Made by a program: the position numbers and the translations under genes. The notes beneath the pieces were generated by a model. The model saw nothing but the letters and a program-made list of their open reading frames with translations. It was not told the DNA's origin and made no database searches. Source: JBBPYR01 sp038199755 (GTDB taxonomy: Bacteria > Chloroflexota > Ktedonobacteria > Ktedonobacterales > Ktedonobacteraceae). From it: a stretch of DNA of 32,032 nt. The stretch spans positions 1-32,032 of the forward strand of contig JBBPYR010000170.1 in NCBI GenBank assembly GCA_038199755.1, in the 5' to 3' direction. Shown here one piece after another: positions 31,662 through 32,032 of this stretch (its first letter is position 1; each line of letters opens with the position of its first letter).

Positions 31662-32032
31662 ATGAGCACCATGCTAATGGCGACGGATTATAGTCGTCCC
31701 ATGCAGCGGTTATTTGAGCAAGCGGTACAGGTGGGCAGTATACACAGTGTGTTTCGGCGTGCCATGAATATTGAGTTTGGTGATACCCTGCTCTCCATCC
31801 TGAGTGATGAGCTACCACGTATGCCAAATAGCGTGCGGCTTCCGGCTCCCCAAGCCGAACGTTTGTTTGCAGAGGCCAGACCTGGGATGACCGCTTTTGT
31901 GGGGATTGATGCTCGTCTCAGTAGGGGCGGGGGATGTGGGGGATGTGGGGAGGGGACCCATGGGTCGCCCTTGCAAGGGATACCAATTCGTTTTGATGAG
32001 GTTTCCCCACCCCACGGGGGGCCAGGGGGCGG
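31662..32032 (+). CDS. DUF2877 (AllH-like) protein, N-terminal part, runs off the window
   Basis: An ATG at 31662 with GGAAGGGG 6 bases upstream opens a frame with no stop to the end of the window (123 codons). The first 87 residues, including VQVGSIHSVFRRAMNIEFGD, LLSILSDELPRMPNSVRL and RPGMTAFVGIDARL, resemble the start of DUF2877 proteins, which occur with allantoin/oxamate and carbamoyltransferase genes (AllH). From about 31921 the frame continues into a G-rich, Cys/Gly/Pro-rich segment encoded by a palindromic repeat, which is not expected for the family. The gene may be interrupted, or the repeat may be carried in frame. Context (permease, hydroxylase, cyclase) fits nitrogen-heterocycle breakdown. 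Family assignment is from pattern memory and moderate. Confidence 0.6.
   Translation, partial: MSTMLMATDYSRPMQRLFEQAVQVGSIHSVFRRAMNIEFGDTLLSILSDELPRMPNSVRLPAPQAERLFAEARPGMTAFVGIDARLSRGGGCGGCGEGTHGSPLQGIPIRFDEVSPPHGGPGG
31929..32014 (+). repeat. G-rich tandem repeat with two abutting 12-bp palindromes
   Basis: GGGGGATGT is repeated exactly in tandem (31929-31937, 31938-31946). Then come two perfect palindromes one base apart, GACCCATGGGTC (31955-31966) and CCCTTGCAAGGG (31968-31979). TGGGGAGGGG (31946-31955) and CCCCACCCCA (32005-32014) form a 9-of-10 inverted repeat around them. The same GGGGGATGT and CCTTGCAAGG words occur at 11728-11948. It looks like a small dispersed mobile or structural element. 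Confidence 0.6.

Overview
The window looks like chromosome from a soil-type, aerobic, sporulating or filamentous member of the Chloroflexota, most likely the Ktedonobacteria. This is an inference from gene content: leucine-rich-repeat proteins, paired receptor-type Ser/Thr kinases with Pro/Thr linkers, a form-II CoxL operon, ECF transport genes, mid-range base composition, and GTG/TTG starts with good ribosome binding sites. No rRNA, tRNA, CRISPR array or intact insertion sequence was seen.

Layout. 1-0.76 kb: 3' end of an LRR protein, facing a small broken P-loop kinase gene. 0.9-2.9 kb: a LysR regulator convergent with a TauE/SafE sulfite-exporter-type permease whose promoter carries repeated boxes and a 5'-leader hairpin. 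2.9-6.6 kb: a UvrD/PcrA-type helicase, a membrane-anchored His-rich miniprotein and a class I methyltransferase. 6.7-10.45 kb: a complete ECF transporter operon (DUF2232-type membrane protein, EcfA1, EcfA2, EcfT). 10.6-13.2 kb: a PhzF isomerase, a repeat-rich spacer, an ECF sigma factor and a hotdog thioesterase. 13.2-13.9 kb: a 0.7 kb spacer holding an orphan terminator, preceded by an anti-Shine-Dalgarno-like stretch (sRNA candidate). 13.9-16.1 kb: a GT4 glycosyltransferase and a DUF72 protein. 16.3-19.9 kb: two tandem paralogous membrane Ser/Thr kinases sharing an undescribed-looking C-terminal extracytoplasmic beta domain. 20-22.7 kb: a type II NADH dehydrogenase and an orphan histidine kinase. 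23.1-26.1 kb: an acyl-CoA carboxylase beta subunit and an NCS2 uracil/xanthine permease. 26.1-26.8 kb: an AbrB/PIN toxin-antitoxin pair. 26.8-31.5 kb: coxL, coxS and coxM-like molybdenum hydroxylase genes behind a cyclase/amidohydrolase gene. 31.66 kb to the end: the start of a divergent DUF2877 (AllH-like) gene whose reading frame runs into a G-rich palindromic repeat.

How the genes may work together. The right-hand end (NCS2 permease, CoxMSL-type hydroxylase, metal-dependent cyclic-amide hydrolase, AllH-like protein) reads as an uptake, hydroxylation and ring-opening route for an N-heterocycle such as a purine or pyrimidine, rather than CO oxidation, because CoxL has the form-II YRGAGR loop. 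The toxin-antitoxin pair sits inside this same-strand block and has its own near-consensus promoter within the 3' end of coxL. Gene ends across the window often carry long perfect hairpins without a U-tract, and two regions 20 kb apart share a G-rich/palindromic repeat family.
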